Source: Anaerovibrio sp.
GTDB lineage: Bacteria; Bacillota; Negativicutes; Selenomonadales; Selenomonadaceae
NCBI GenBank assembly: GCA_016302095.1
Contig: JAEDOE010000066.1
Span: forward strand, 1-6,574
DNA length: 6,574 nucleotides
Direction of reading: 5' to 3'
The notes below the pieces were generated by a model, which worked only from the letters and a program-made list of their open reading frames with translations, had not been told where the DNA came from and made no database searches. Shown here in pieces: positions 1-6,566 of this stretch. Positions within the stretch are counted from its first letter, which is position 1. Every line of letters begins with the position of its first letter. The position numbers and the translations under genes are program-made.

Positions 1-2050
1 CCGGCTTGGAAGCAGAATATTCCACGCTCCTGGAGATTTCCATCTGACATTCCCGATAGCCATCAGCCATCTTGTGCCGGAAATTCATCCGCAGCGGCTC
101 CCCATCAGTATCCCGGAAATGCTGCAGCACCCGCCGCGGCTCCACAAACCATTCGTAAGTAGTACGATCATCAGGATGCACAAACTCTTTAGCAAAAGTC
201 TTAACATAATCCGCAATATTGCGGGCATCACGATAAAGCCCCGGCTGCTCGTCCTTGTCCTTTTTCAGCACATCAAAGCAGCCGCTGCGCAGGTTTACCC
301 TGATAACCTTGCGGAAGATATTGTGCATCAGCGTCAGGGCATCGATGCGCTCCGAGGCATCCTCATTGGCACGCTTCCAGGTGAACAGCACCCAGGGTGA
401 ATCCAAAGTAAATGACTTGGGCTGCAGGCATTCAAAGGTGTACCACTTGTACACGCCGTTATGGCGATAGCGCAGATCGTACAAAATCCTCAGCCGCTTG
501 CCCAAAATCCTTTCCTTGATATAGGGCAAGCTGCTGCGGCGCAGGTAGCCTGCCACATCGTCAGCATGCACGCATCCCTCGCTGACGCTTTCCTCTATAT
601 ACTCACTGATCGTATCAGGCCGCCTGCCAAAGGAAAGCCGGAATGTATCATCGTAATGAATGACATGGTATTCCCCTGTAAAAGGATTGACCTCCGCCAC
701 CATGCCAAAATACTGTGCCAAATCCCTCAGGTATGCCGCCCCTGACTTGCGGCTTATAATATTGGATGAGGCAATATTGTTCTCATCCTCCAGCAAAAAT
801 TCATACTCGGCAATAGGCATCGGGCGGTAGTAATAATAACCCTGGGCAAAGCTGCAGCCAAGGCTCAGAAGCATCTCGCTCTGCTCCAGCGTCTCAACCC
901 CCTCGGCAATCACCGGCAGGTCAATCTGATTTGCCATGGTAATCACGGAGCTGACAATATTCCTGCCCTTCAGGTAGTTGTCCTGGTTCATATCCAGGAA
1001 CCGCATATCCAGCTTCAGCACATCAGCCTGAATATCCTTCAGCATGTTCAGGGAGGAATAGCCGCTGCCAAAGTCATCAATCAAAATCTTGAAGCCCAGC
1101 TTCCTGAGCCCCGTCTCCGCCTCCTTGATAAGGGATTCCTTGGCGGCATAGGCACTTTCCGTAATCTCCAGCTCCAGGTACTCCACCGGAATCCTGTACT
1201 TATCCAAAAGCTGGCTGAAGACCTCCACCACATCCATTTCCATAATGTCTATGCGGGAGATATTCACCGAAATCGGCAGGATGCGCCTGCCCTGCTCCAT
1301 CCAGCGGCAGATTACCTGGCATGCCTTTTCCCAGATATGCCGGTCCAGCTGGATGATGTAGCCATTCTTCTCCAGGGCAGGTATGAACTTGTCCGGCGGG
1401 ATAACCTCGCCGGTATCGCTAATCCAGCGCATGAGGGCCTCCGCCCCCACAATCCTGCCATCCCGCAGCTGGCACTTCGGCTGCAGGTAAAAGGTAAACT
1501 GCGCCTTTTCCAGGCCGCTGGTAATCTTCGGCATCAGCTCCATTTCCGCTATCATCTGCCGCGCCATCTGCTCATCAAACCAGTATATCCCCGTATTGAG
1601 GGAATCAACCGCCTGCCCTATGGCATTTACGGTGTAGTCAAACAAATCTATAGCCCCGGCTTCCATGCCTCTCTTGAGGACAAAGCCTCCAAAGATAGGC
1701 CTAAAGATTTCATTATCCCGCACTGTCTGCAAAATAGCAATAATTCCCTGGCGCACCTTCTCCGCCACATCTACCGCTGACGAATAAAAGAAAGCGGAAA
1801 AAACATCATCGCCCATATATCCGGCAACGACGCCCAAATCCTTGCAGCACTGCCGCAAAAAAGCTGCAATCTCAGCCAGCAGCCTGTCTCCCTCCTGCCT
1901 GCCGTACCACTTGTTGTAGTAACTAAAATGCTCTATATTCATCGTGAGCATGCAGGCACCCTCGCTGTGCTCTGCCAGCTTTTCATCCACCAGCTGCCAG
2001 AAAAATCTCCTGTCCGGCAGCCCCGTCAACAAATCCACATGAATATCCAT
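1..2050 (-). CDS. c-di-GMP phosphodiesterase, degenerate GGDEF-EAL-PAS-PAS (C-terminus outside the window)
   Basis: The frame is open for 683 codons from the ATG at 2050 and leaves the window with no stop, so this is a partial gene. Domains by residue: GGDEF-type fold about 5-165, EAL domain about 180-415, PAS-like module about 440-560, second PAS-like module about 570-680. There is no signal peptide or membrane segment, so it is probably cytosolic. The GGDEF signature is degraded to MGDDV (79-83) and the usual metal aspartate in the DxDxFK region reads NIEHF, so cyclase activity is unlikely. The EAL domain looks catalytic: E204 (EAL), N263 (SVN), the LELEITES segment (292-299), DDFGSGYSS (325-333), K346, E383 (IAEGVET) and Q403 (FAQGY) are all present. 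By family knowledge it should hydrolyse c-di-GMP to pGpG. In-frame ATGs also occur at 2080 and 2089, but the 2050 ATG has the best Shine-Dalgarno and sits just before the DLLTGLPDRR motif that opens GGDEF domains. It is divergent from the diguanylate cyclase gene at 2317. Confidence 0.93.
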   Translation of the reverse strand, partial: MDIHVDLLTGLPDRRFFWQLVDEKLAEHSEGACMLTMNIEHFSYYNKWYGRQEGDRLLAEIAAFLRQCCKDLGVVAGYMGDDVFSAFFYSSAVDVAEKVRQGIIAILQTVRDNEIFRPIFGGFVLKRGMEAGAIDLFDYTVNAIGQAVDSLNTGIYWFDEQMARQMIAEMELMPKITSGLEKAQFTFYLQPKCQLRDGRIVGAEALMRWISDTGEVIPPDKFIPALEKNGYIIQLDRHIWEKACQVICRWMEQGRRILPISVNISRIDIMEMDVVEVFSQLLDKYRIPVEYLELEITESAYAAKESLIKEAETGLRKLGFKILIDDFGSGYSSLNMLKDIQADVLKLDMRFLDMNQDNYLKGRNIVSSVITMANQIDLPVIAEGVETLEQSEMLLSLGCSFAQGYYYYRPMPIAEYEFLLEDENNIASSNIISRKSGAAYLRDLAQYFGMVAEVNPFTGEYHVIHYDDTFRLSFGRRPDTISEYIEESVSEGCVHADDVAGYLRRSSLPYIKERILGKRLRILYDLRYRHNGVYKWYTFECLQPKSFTLDSPWVLFTWKRANEDASERIDALTLMHNIFRKVIRVNLRSGCFDVLKKDKDEQPGLYRDARNIADYVKTFAKEFVHPDDRTTYEWFVEPRRVLQHFRDTDGEPLRMNFRHKMADGYRECQMEISRSVEYSASKP

Positions 2051-2056
2051 AGCTTC

Positions 2057-2063
2057 TCTCCCT
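2057..2063 (-). promoter_or_regulatory. Ribosome binding site of the EAL gene
   Basis: On the minus strand the bases read AGGGAGA, six bases before the ATG at 2050. The two alternative in-frame ATGs upstream (2080 and 2089) have no comparable purine-rich site, so this decides the start. Confidence 0.7.
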
Positions 2064-2128
2064 GCACCCCTGAACAACATCACTGCCATTTTATCATTAT
2101 AAAACACAAAAGCAAAGTATCTAGGTCT

Positions 2129-2156
2129 ATTCTATCACGATTTAACAAATAGTCAA
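2129..2156 (-). promoter_or_regulatory. Predicted sigma70-type promoter of the EAL gene
   Basis: On the minus strand there is a -35 box TTGACT (2156-2151), a 16-base spacer and a -10 box TAGAAT (2134-2129). The -10 is preceded by TGA, which gives an extended -10 (TGn). Each hexamer matches consensus at five of six positions. The start of transcription should fall near 2122, giving a leader of about 70 bases. It is predicted from the sequence alone. Confidence 0.6.
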
Positions 2157-2197
2157 ACCATTAACAGCCAGAAAAATTGTCAAAAAGAAGTTTTTAC

Positions 2198-2209
2198 AAA
2201 AAATTTTTT
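2198..2209. repeat. A6T6 palindromic A-tract in the divergent spacer
   Basis: Six A residues are followed directly by six T residues, a perfect 12-base palindrome, inside an AT-rich stretch between the two predicted promoters. Such tracts bend DNA and can act as UP elements or as sites for nucleoid proteins. That role is inferred; the sequence shows only the tract. Confidence 0.5.
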
Positions 2210-2230
2210 CTGGGATGTACGTCTCCCCCC

Positions 2231-2260
2231 TTTACCCATTACCCCAAATTATGCTATAAT
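2231..2260 (+). promoter_or_regulatory. Predicted extended -10 promoter of the diguanylate cyclase gene
   Basis: A perfect TATAAT lies at 2255-2260 and is preceded by TGC at 2252-2254, an extended -10 element. A weak -35 (TTTACC, 2231-2236, four of six matches) lies 18 bases upstream. Transcription should start near 2267, leaving a leader of about 50 bases, too short for a known c-di-GMP riboswitch. Confidence 0.7.
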
Positions 2261-2279
2261 TAGTTGCCGTATTAGATTT

Positions 2280-2297
2280 AATATTTTGTGAATATTT
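2280..2297. repeat. AATATTT direct repeat, 11-base period, in the cyclase leader
   Basis: AATATTT occurs at 2280-2286 and again at 2291-2297, one helical turn apart. Each copy contains the palindrome AATATT. The pair lies just downstream of the predicted start of transcription and before the ribosome binding site, a position suited to a repressor operator. The surrounding DNA is AT-rich, so chance is a real alternative. Confidence 0.3.
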
Positions 2298-2316
2298 ATT
2301 AATAGGGATAATCGAA

Positions 2317-4752
2317 ATGGACAGAAGTGATGAATTGAAAACAAAAGAATTCGCGGAAGCTACAGTTATGGCCATATTCCGGTCGGCTGTGGCGGCTTTT
2401 TATGTAGACGTTCAGCATGACTGGTTCAGATGTGTCCGCTGGTCCAGCAAGATTCCCATGGAATTTCCCCAGGACGGGCTTTACAGCACAGCTATAGCTA
2501 CCTTTATCACAGCAATGATTCCCGACTCTCACCGGGCTGACCTGCAGCTGAAAATATCCTGCGAATATATCCGCAACCATGTGAACAAGGAAACGCCGGA
2601 GTTCGGCATCAAGGTGCCTGTAAGGGTAAAAAACAGCGAACGCTGGCTTAACTTTTTCGTTACCCTGGTGGACATGGAGTGCGGCATGCCCCATCATGTC
2701 GTCCTGTCTGCCCGGGATATTACCAAGGAGCATCTTGCCGAGCAGAAGCGGTATGAGCTGATTTCCCAGCTCCGCAGCGAGACCTCCCAGCAGGACAGGG
2801 CCATCGAGCAGCAGAACAGGGAGCTTTTCGCCCAGAACCAGGAACTTTCCGCCCTGAACAAGGAGCTTTTGGAAAGCCAGGATGCCCTTTTCCAGCTGGC
2901 TGACGATATGCAGGAGTACATGTTCCAGAACAGCATGTACCAGGAAATGCTGAAGATGCAGCAGGCAGGCATCATTGCCTACAAATGCGATACGCTGGAA
3001 ATCCTCTACATGAACGATACCGCCTTGGAGCTGTACGAAATCAACTATAACAGTGGCTACAGGGGGCTGACCATTGAGGCGTTGCGCCAGCGGGTAGTCA
3101 TTGCCGATGACACGGAGGATGTGCCGTCCATGCCGATTTTGCAGCGTGCTGGCAAAACAGCCGACATTGAGTGCTCCATTACCCATGCAGACGGCTCTGT
3201 GCATCACATGGCCATTTCCTCCAAGAATATCCTGCTGGAGAGCGGCGAAAACATCATCATTGACGTGGTGACAGATGTTACCTCCCGGGTGCTGATGAAC
3301 CAGCAGCTGGAGACGGCATGCTATATCGCCACCAACGAGAGGGACTCCGCCCAGAGCGTCCTGATGCACTTCTCTGACTACATATACCATGTAGACCTGA
3401 CTACCGGCATGCTGCTGGACCAGTTCACCTGCCGCAGCGATTTGAAGCCCCTGCAGGCTGAGAACATCACTGTCCCATGCAATTACGATGAATTTATCAA
3501 AAATGCCATCGACTTTCTGGGGCTGGAGTTCATCAGCTCCAACGGCAAGAGCGGCATGAACTGGACCTGCAAAAATCTCCTGAAAGCTTTTTACTTCGGC
3601 ATCAGCAACTGCGAGGCAGAGTTCTGGCACAAGTCCGCAGATACCTATCACCGCATTACCGGCCTGATTTCCGTGGACCCTCAGAGCTGCCATGTGGTCA
3701 TGACTGTTATCGGCAACGACATCACCCTGCAAAGAAAGCAGGAATACGAGGAGCAGCGGCTCCTGAAGGAAGCCCAGGCTGCCGCCGAGCATAGTGCCGC
3801 CATGCTGGAGGAAAAGCAGGCAGAGCTGGAGAGCAATCACAAGGAGCTGGAGACCGCCTACAGCGAGCTGGTGGAGTTCAACAGCATCGTGCAGGGGCTG
3901 CAGTCCATCTTTGACAGCTGCTATTACCTTGACCTGACAGCGGACAGGTTCCTGGAGGTAAAGGGCAACCACGTCATGCGCAAGGTGTTCACCAGCGGCC
4001 GCAGTCCCAGGGAAGCCATGCTTGCCTACATACGCTCTGATGCACATCCCGACTACTGGCGGGGGCTGTTTGAGTTTTCCGACCTGAACACCCTTGCCCA
4101 GCGCGTCAAGGACAAGCCGTACATCACCATTGAATACGAATCCAAGACCATGGGCTGGATCCGGGGCTACCTGGTGCCTGCCCAGTACAACCAGAACAGC
4201 GAGCCAACGCATTTTCTCTATGTGTGCGAGATTATTGACGAGGAAAAGCGCATGCAGAATCATCTGCAAAAAATTGCCGAAACTGACGGCCTCACCGGCA
4301 TTGACAACCGCTCCAGCGGCGAAAGGAAAATCAGTGCCTATGTGCAGAACCGCCATCCCGGTGCCTTCGGCGTGCTGGATTGCGATGATTTCAAGGGCAT
4401 CAACGACAACTACGGCCATGGTGTGGGGGACAAGGTACTGGTTACCGTAGCCAACAGCCTGAAGGAGGCCTTCGGCTCCCGCAATGTGGTGCTGAGGCTG
4501 GGGGGCGACGAGTTTGCCTTCTACCTGCTGAACTGCACCACTACCACCATGCTGACCTCCATGGTTTCCAAGTTCTTTACCATCCTGGACAGCATCTGCC
4601 TCCCTCAGATGGATGGCAGGAAGATTTCCGTCAGCGTAGGTGCCGTCATCTACAAGGGCAAAAACGGTGCCACCTTCGAGGAGCTGTACGCGGAAGCCGA
4701 CCAGCATCTCTATAAAAGCAAGAAATTCACTGGCAACTACCTTACCATCTAG
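2317..4752 (+). CDS. Soluble diguanylate cyclase with four PAS-like domains and a C-terminal GGDEF
   Basis: The product has 811 residues and should condense two GTP into c-di-GMP. Domains by residue: PAS-like 1 about 15-137, coiled coil about 138-200, PAS 2 about 205-325, PAS-like 3 about 345-472, coiled coil about 473-525, PAS-like 4 about 526-645, GGDEF about 650-806. The first three PAS-like domains end in the typical DIT/DVT motif (134-136, 320-322, 468-470). The GGDEF domain is intact: DGLTGIDNR (657-665), LDCDDFKGIND (687-697), GGDEF (729-733) and the ADQHLYKSK tail (794-802). The usual RxxD inhibitory site before GGDEF is absent. No membrane segment or signal peptide is visible, so sensing is probably intracellular. 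The ATG at 2317 follows AGGGA (2304-2308) by eight bases. The gene is divergent from the EAL gene and ends just before a terminator. The ligands or partners of the PAS domains cannot be named. Confidence 0.94.
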   Translation: MDRSDELKTKEFAEATVMAIFRSAVAAFYVDVQHDWFRCVRWSSKIPMEFPQDGLYSTAIATFITAMIPDSHRADLQLKISCEYIRNHVNKETPEFGIKVPVRVKNSERWLNFFVTLVDMECGMPHHVVLSARDITKEHLAEQKRYELISQLRSETSQQDRAIEQQNRELFAQNQELSALNKELLESQDALFQLADDMQEYMFQNSMYQEMLKMQQAGIIAYKCDTLEILYMNDTALELYEINYNSGYRGLTIEALRQRVVIADDTEDVPSMPILQRAGKTADIECSITHADGSVHHMAISSKNILLESGENIIIDVVTDVTSRVLMNQQLETACYIATNERDSAQSVLMHFSDYIYHVDLTTGMLLDQFTCRSDLKPLQAENITVPCNYDEFIKNAIDFLGLEFISSNGKSGMNWTCKNLLKAFYFGISNCEAEFWHKSADTYHRITGLISVDPQSCHVVMTVIGNDITLQRKQEYEEQRLLKEAQAAAEHSAAMLEEKQAELESNHKELETAYSELVEFNSIVQGLQSIFDSCYYLDLTADRFLEVKGNHVMRKVFTSGRSPREAMLAYIRSDAHPDYWRGLFEFSDLNTLAQRVKDKPYITIEYESKTMGWIRGYLVPAQYNQNSEPTHFLYVCEIIDEEKRMQNHLQKIAETDGLTGIDNRSSGERKISAYVQNRHPGAFGVLDCDDFKGINDNYGHGVGDKVLVTVANSLKEAFGSRNVVLRLGGDEFAFYLLNCTTTTMLTSMVSKFFTILDSICLPQMDGRKISVSVGAVIYKGKNGATFEELYAEADQHLYKSKKFTGNYLTI

Positions 4753-4783
4753 CTTTACAGCCTGGTTTGCCAAAATGCGAAAT

Positions 4784-4842
4784 AAAAAATACCGGTATCG
4801 GCAGCAGGTACAGCGCCTGCCAGCCTACACCGGTATTTTTTT
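4784..4842. terminator. Bidirectional intrinsic terminator between the cyclase gene and aroK
   Basis: A perfect 13-base-pair outer stem joins 4784-4796 (AAAAAATACCGGT) to 4829-4841. A nested GCAGG/CCTGC hairpin (4804-4808 with 4816-4820, seven-base loop) sits inside. The right arm ends in seven T residues (4836-4842) for plus-strand transcripts from the cyclase gene. On the minus strand the left arm supplies six T residues for aroC-aroK transcripts. It lies 31 bases after the cyclase stop and about 40 bases beyond the aroK stop, so both genes probably share it. Confidence 0.9.
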
Positions 4843-4882
4843 GCTTATTTATCTGGAACCAATTGTCCAGTACCAATCAATA

Positions 4883-5407
4883 TCAGAATTTCCTGATGTA
4901 TTCAGCTATCTTGACAGCCACCTGCAAAGGGCTCAGCTCCCCCGTATCTACAGTGCAGTCCGCCTGGTCATACATGGGCTGCCGCTCATCAATCAGTGAC
5001 TGGATCGCCTTCCTGCGGTCTCCCCCCAGCTCTGCCGCCCTGGCATCCAGCACAGGGCGCCTGCCCTGCCGCTCTGTCCTTGCCAGCAGCGTATCTACAT
5101 CGGCAGTCAGGCAGACAATCTTGCCGTTTGCCTTCAGCATTGCCACGTTCTCAGCATCCTTGACCGTGCCGCCGCCGGTGGAGATAACCGTATTTTTCTG
5201 TGCCGCCCAGTAGCGCACCATTTCCTTTTCCCGCTCCCGGAAATACGCCTCACCGTATTTCCGGAACATCTCCGGGATAGTCATGCCGTACTTGTCCTCT
5301 ATCTCCTTGTCCAAATCCACAAAGCGATAGCCCAGCTGCTGGGCGGCAGCCTTGCCGCAGCTGGATTTGCCAGTACCCATAAAGCCAATCAGGACCACGT
5401 TTTTCAT
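4883..5407 (-). CDS. aroK: Shikimate kinase
   Basis: The product has 174 residues, the usual size for this enzyme. It phosphorylates shikimate with ATP to shikimate 3-phosphate in the cytosolic route to chorismate. The Walker A loop GFMGTGKS spans residues 8-15. DLD at 31-33 and R57 match the Mg and shikimate ligands, GGG at 78-80 matches the Walker B-like glycine motif, RRP at 116-118 lies in the LID, and ERQPMYDQAD (141-150) holds the conserved arginine and tyrosine near the C-terminus. The frame stays open upstream to an ATG at 5569, but those extra 54 residues are arginine- and cysteine-rich, unlike any kinase N-terminus, and lie inside aroC. The ATG at 5407 starts the canonical MKNVVLIGFMG. 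It overlaps the aroC stop by four bases (ATGA), so translation is probably coupled to aroC. It is the last gene before the shared terminator. Confidence 0.96.
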   Translation of the reverse strand: MKNVVLIGFMGTGKSSCGKAAAQQLGYRFVDLDKEIEDKYGMTIPEMFRKYGEAYFREREKEMVRYWAAQKNTVISTGGGTVKDAENVAMLKANGKIVCLTADVDTLLARTERQGRRPVLDARAAELGGDRRKAIQSLIDERQPMYDQADCTVDTGELSPLQVAVKIAEYIRKF

Positions 5408-6555
5408 GCCTGCACCCTGCCTTTGTAAGCCTCGATAGCTGCCAGCACGTCGCACATGGCATCGCCGCCGAACTTGTCCAGCATCGCCTCGGCAATCACC
5501 ATGGCCGCCATTGCCTCGCCTACCACGGAAGCGGCAGACACAGCACACACATCGCTGCGCTCCTTGCATGCCAGCACTGGCTGCCCGGAGGCAATATCCA
5601 CGGAATGCAGCGGCTTCATCAGGGTAGGTATAGGCTTCATGCAGGCGCGCACCACAATCTCCTCGCCATTGCTCATGCCGCCCTCCAGGCCGCCTGCCCG
5701 GTTGGTCTTCCTGTATACGTTCTGCTCCCCGTCCATGAACATCTCGTCATGAATCTGGCTTCCCGGCAGCTCGCCGCACTGGAAGCCTGCGCCGATTTCC
5801 ACGCCCTTGATTGCCTGAATAGCCATCATGGCCTGCGCCAGCCTGCCATCCAGCCGCTTGTCCCACTGGATGTGGCTGCCCAGCCCCAGAGGCACCCCCC
5901 GGACAATCACTTCAAAGACGCCCCCAAGGGTGTCCCCCTCCTGCATGGCCTGGTGGATGCGCTCCTTCATGGCTTCCTCCGCCACTGCATCATAGCAGTT
6001 CAGCTCAGAGGTGCCGCTGCCGATCTTATCCCGGTCGATCCGCGCCTCATCCACGGCAACGCCGCCGATTTTCACCACATGGCTCACTACCTCTATGCCG
6101 CAGGCGCGCAGAAACTCCTTGCACAGGCCGCCTACAGCCACGCGGGTAGCCGTCTCCCTGGCACTGGCACGCTCCAGGATATCCCTGGCATCGTCCCTGT
6201 CATACTTCAGCACGCCTGTCAGGTCGGCATGCCCCGGGCGGACTGCCGTCACCTTGTCCCCGAACTCAGGGCCAAAGACGCTCATGCGGTCAGTCCAGTT
6301 CTGCCAGTCGCGGTTGACAACCCGCAAGGTCACCGGGTCACCCATAGTCTCACCAAAGCGGATGCCGCTGAGCACATCAGCCTTGTCCGTCTCAATCTTC
6401 ATGCGGCCGCCGCGGCCATAGCCCTGCTGGCGGCGTGCCAGATCACGATTGATTGCCTCAATATCCACCTGCAGACCTGCCGGAATACCCTCCACAATAG
6501 CCGTCAGGCACTGTCCGTGGGACTCACCGGCAGTCAAAAAACGCAAACCTGCCAT
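5404..6555 (-). CDS. aroC: Chorismate synthase
   Basis: The product has 383 residues, close to the usual bacterial length. It converts 5-enolpyruvylshikimate 3-phosphate to chorismate and phosphate using reduced FMN as cofactor, the last common step toward aromatic amino acids, folate and quinones. All three family signatures are present: GESHG at 10-14 leading into EGIPAG, ERASARETATRVAVGG at 128-143, and RSDVCAVSAAS at 333-343. H13 and H109 (in RPGHAD) match the two catalytic histidines, and RAGGLEGGMSNGE (286-298) matches the flavin and substrate loop. The start MAGLRFLTAGESHG is canonical and follows GAGGTG by five bases. Only 19 bases upstream are in the window, so whether it is first in its operon cannot be told. 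It overlaps aroK by four bases downstream. Confidence 0.98.
   Translation of the reverse strand: MAGLRFLTAGESHGQCLTAIVEGIPAGLQVDIEAINRDLARRQQGYGRGGRMKIETDKADVLSGIRFGETMGDPVTLRVVNRDWQNWTDRMSVFGPEFGDKVTAVRPGHADLTGVLKYDRDDARDILERASARETATRVAVGGLCKEFLRACGIEVVSHVVKIGGVAVDEARIDRDKIGSGTSELNCYDAVAEEAMKERIHQAMQEGDTLGGVFEVIVRGVPLGLGSHIQWDKRLDGRLAQAMMAIQAIKGVEIGAGFQCGELPGSQIHDEMFMDGEQNVYRKTNRAGGLEGGMSNGEEIVVRACMKPIPTLMKPLHSVDIASGQPVLACKERSDVCAVSAASVVGEAMAAMVIAEAMLDKFGGDAMCDVLAAIEAYKGRVQA
5413..5418 (-). promoter_or_regulatory. Ribosome binding site of aroK within the end of aroC
   Basis: The minus strand reads AGGGTG, five bases before the ATG at 5407. It supports the short aroK start over the longer open frame from 5569. 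Confidence 0.65.
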
Positions 6556-6560
6556 TCAAA

Positions 6561-6566
6561 CACCTC
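6561..6566 (-). promoter_or_regulatory. Ribosome binding site of aroC
   Basis: The minus strand reads GAGGTG, five bases before the ATG at 6555. It is the strongest Shine-Dalgarno match in the window and fixes the aroC start. Confidence 0.75.

Noticed and set aside
74..2152. Several plus-strand open frames of 70-150 codons over the EAL gene.
   Set aside because: They lie opposite a continuous, motif-rich minus-strand frame and show no domain of their own.
2155..2183. Alternative minus-strand promoter using a perfect TTGACA at 2183-2178.
   Set aside because: The sequence 17 bases downstream reads TGGTTT, a poor -10, whereas TTGACT with TAGAAT and an extended TG fits better.
2267..2316. A c-di-GMP riboswitch in the cyclase leader.
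   Set aside because: The predicted leader is only about 50 bases and AT-rich, with no conserved aptamer core visible.
2299..4773. An 824-codon open frame antisense to the whole cyclase gene.
   Set aside because: It uses the same triplet boundaries as the cyclase, so its stops could arise only from sense codons TTA, CTA and TCA, which this CTG-, TCC- and AGC-rich gene hardly uses. The translation shows no recognisable domain and the sense frame has clear PAS and GGDEF motifs. It is a codon-bias shadow.
4853..4870. Small CTGG/CCAG hairpin downstream of the aroK stop.
   Set aside because: It has only four pairs around a ten-base loop and no T tract; the strong terminator next to it explains transcript ends.
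4640..5213. Two plus-strand frames of 119 and 148 codons running from the cyclase end through the terminator into aroK.
   Set aside because: They cross the intrinsic terminator and overlap real genes on both sides, with serine- and proline-rich translations lacking any domain.
5408..5569. Longer aroK with a 54-residue N-terminal extension.
   Set aside because: The extension is read from inside aroC, is arginine- and cysteine-rich, and the canonical P-loop start with its own ribosome binding site is at 5407.
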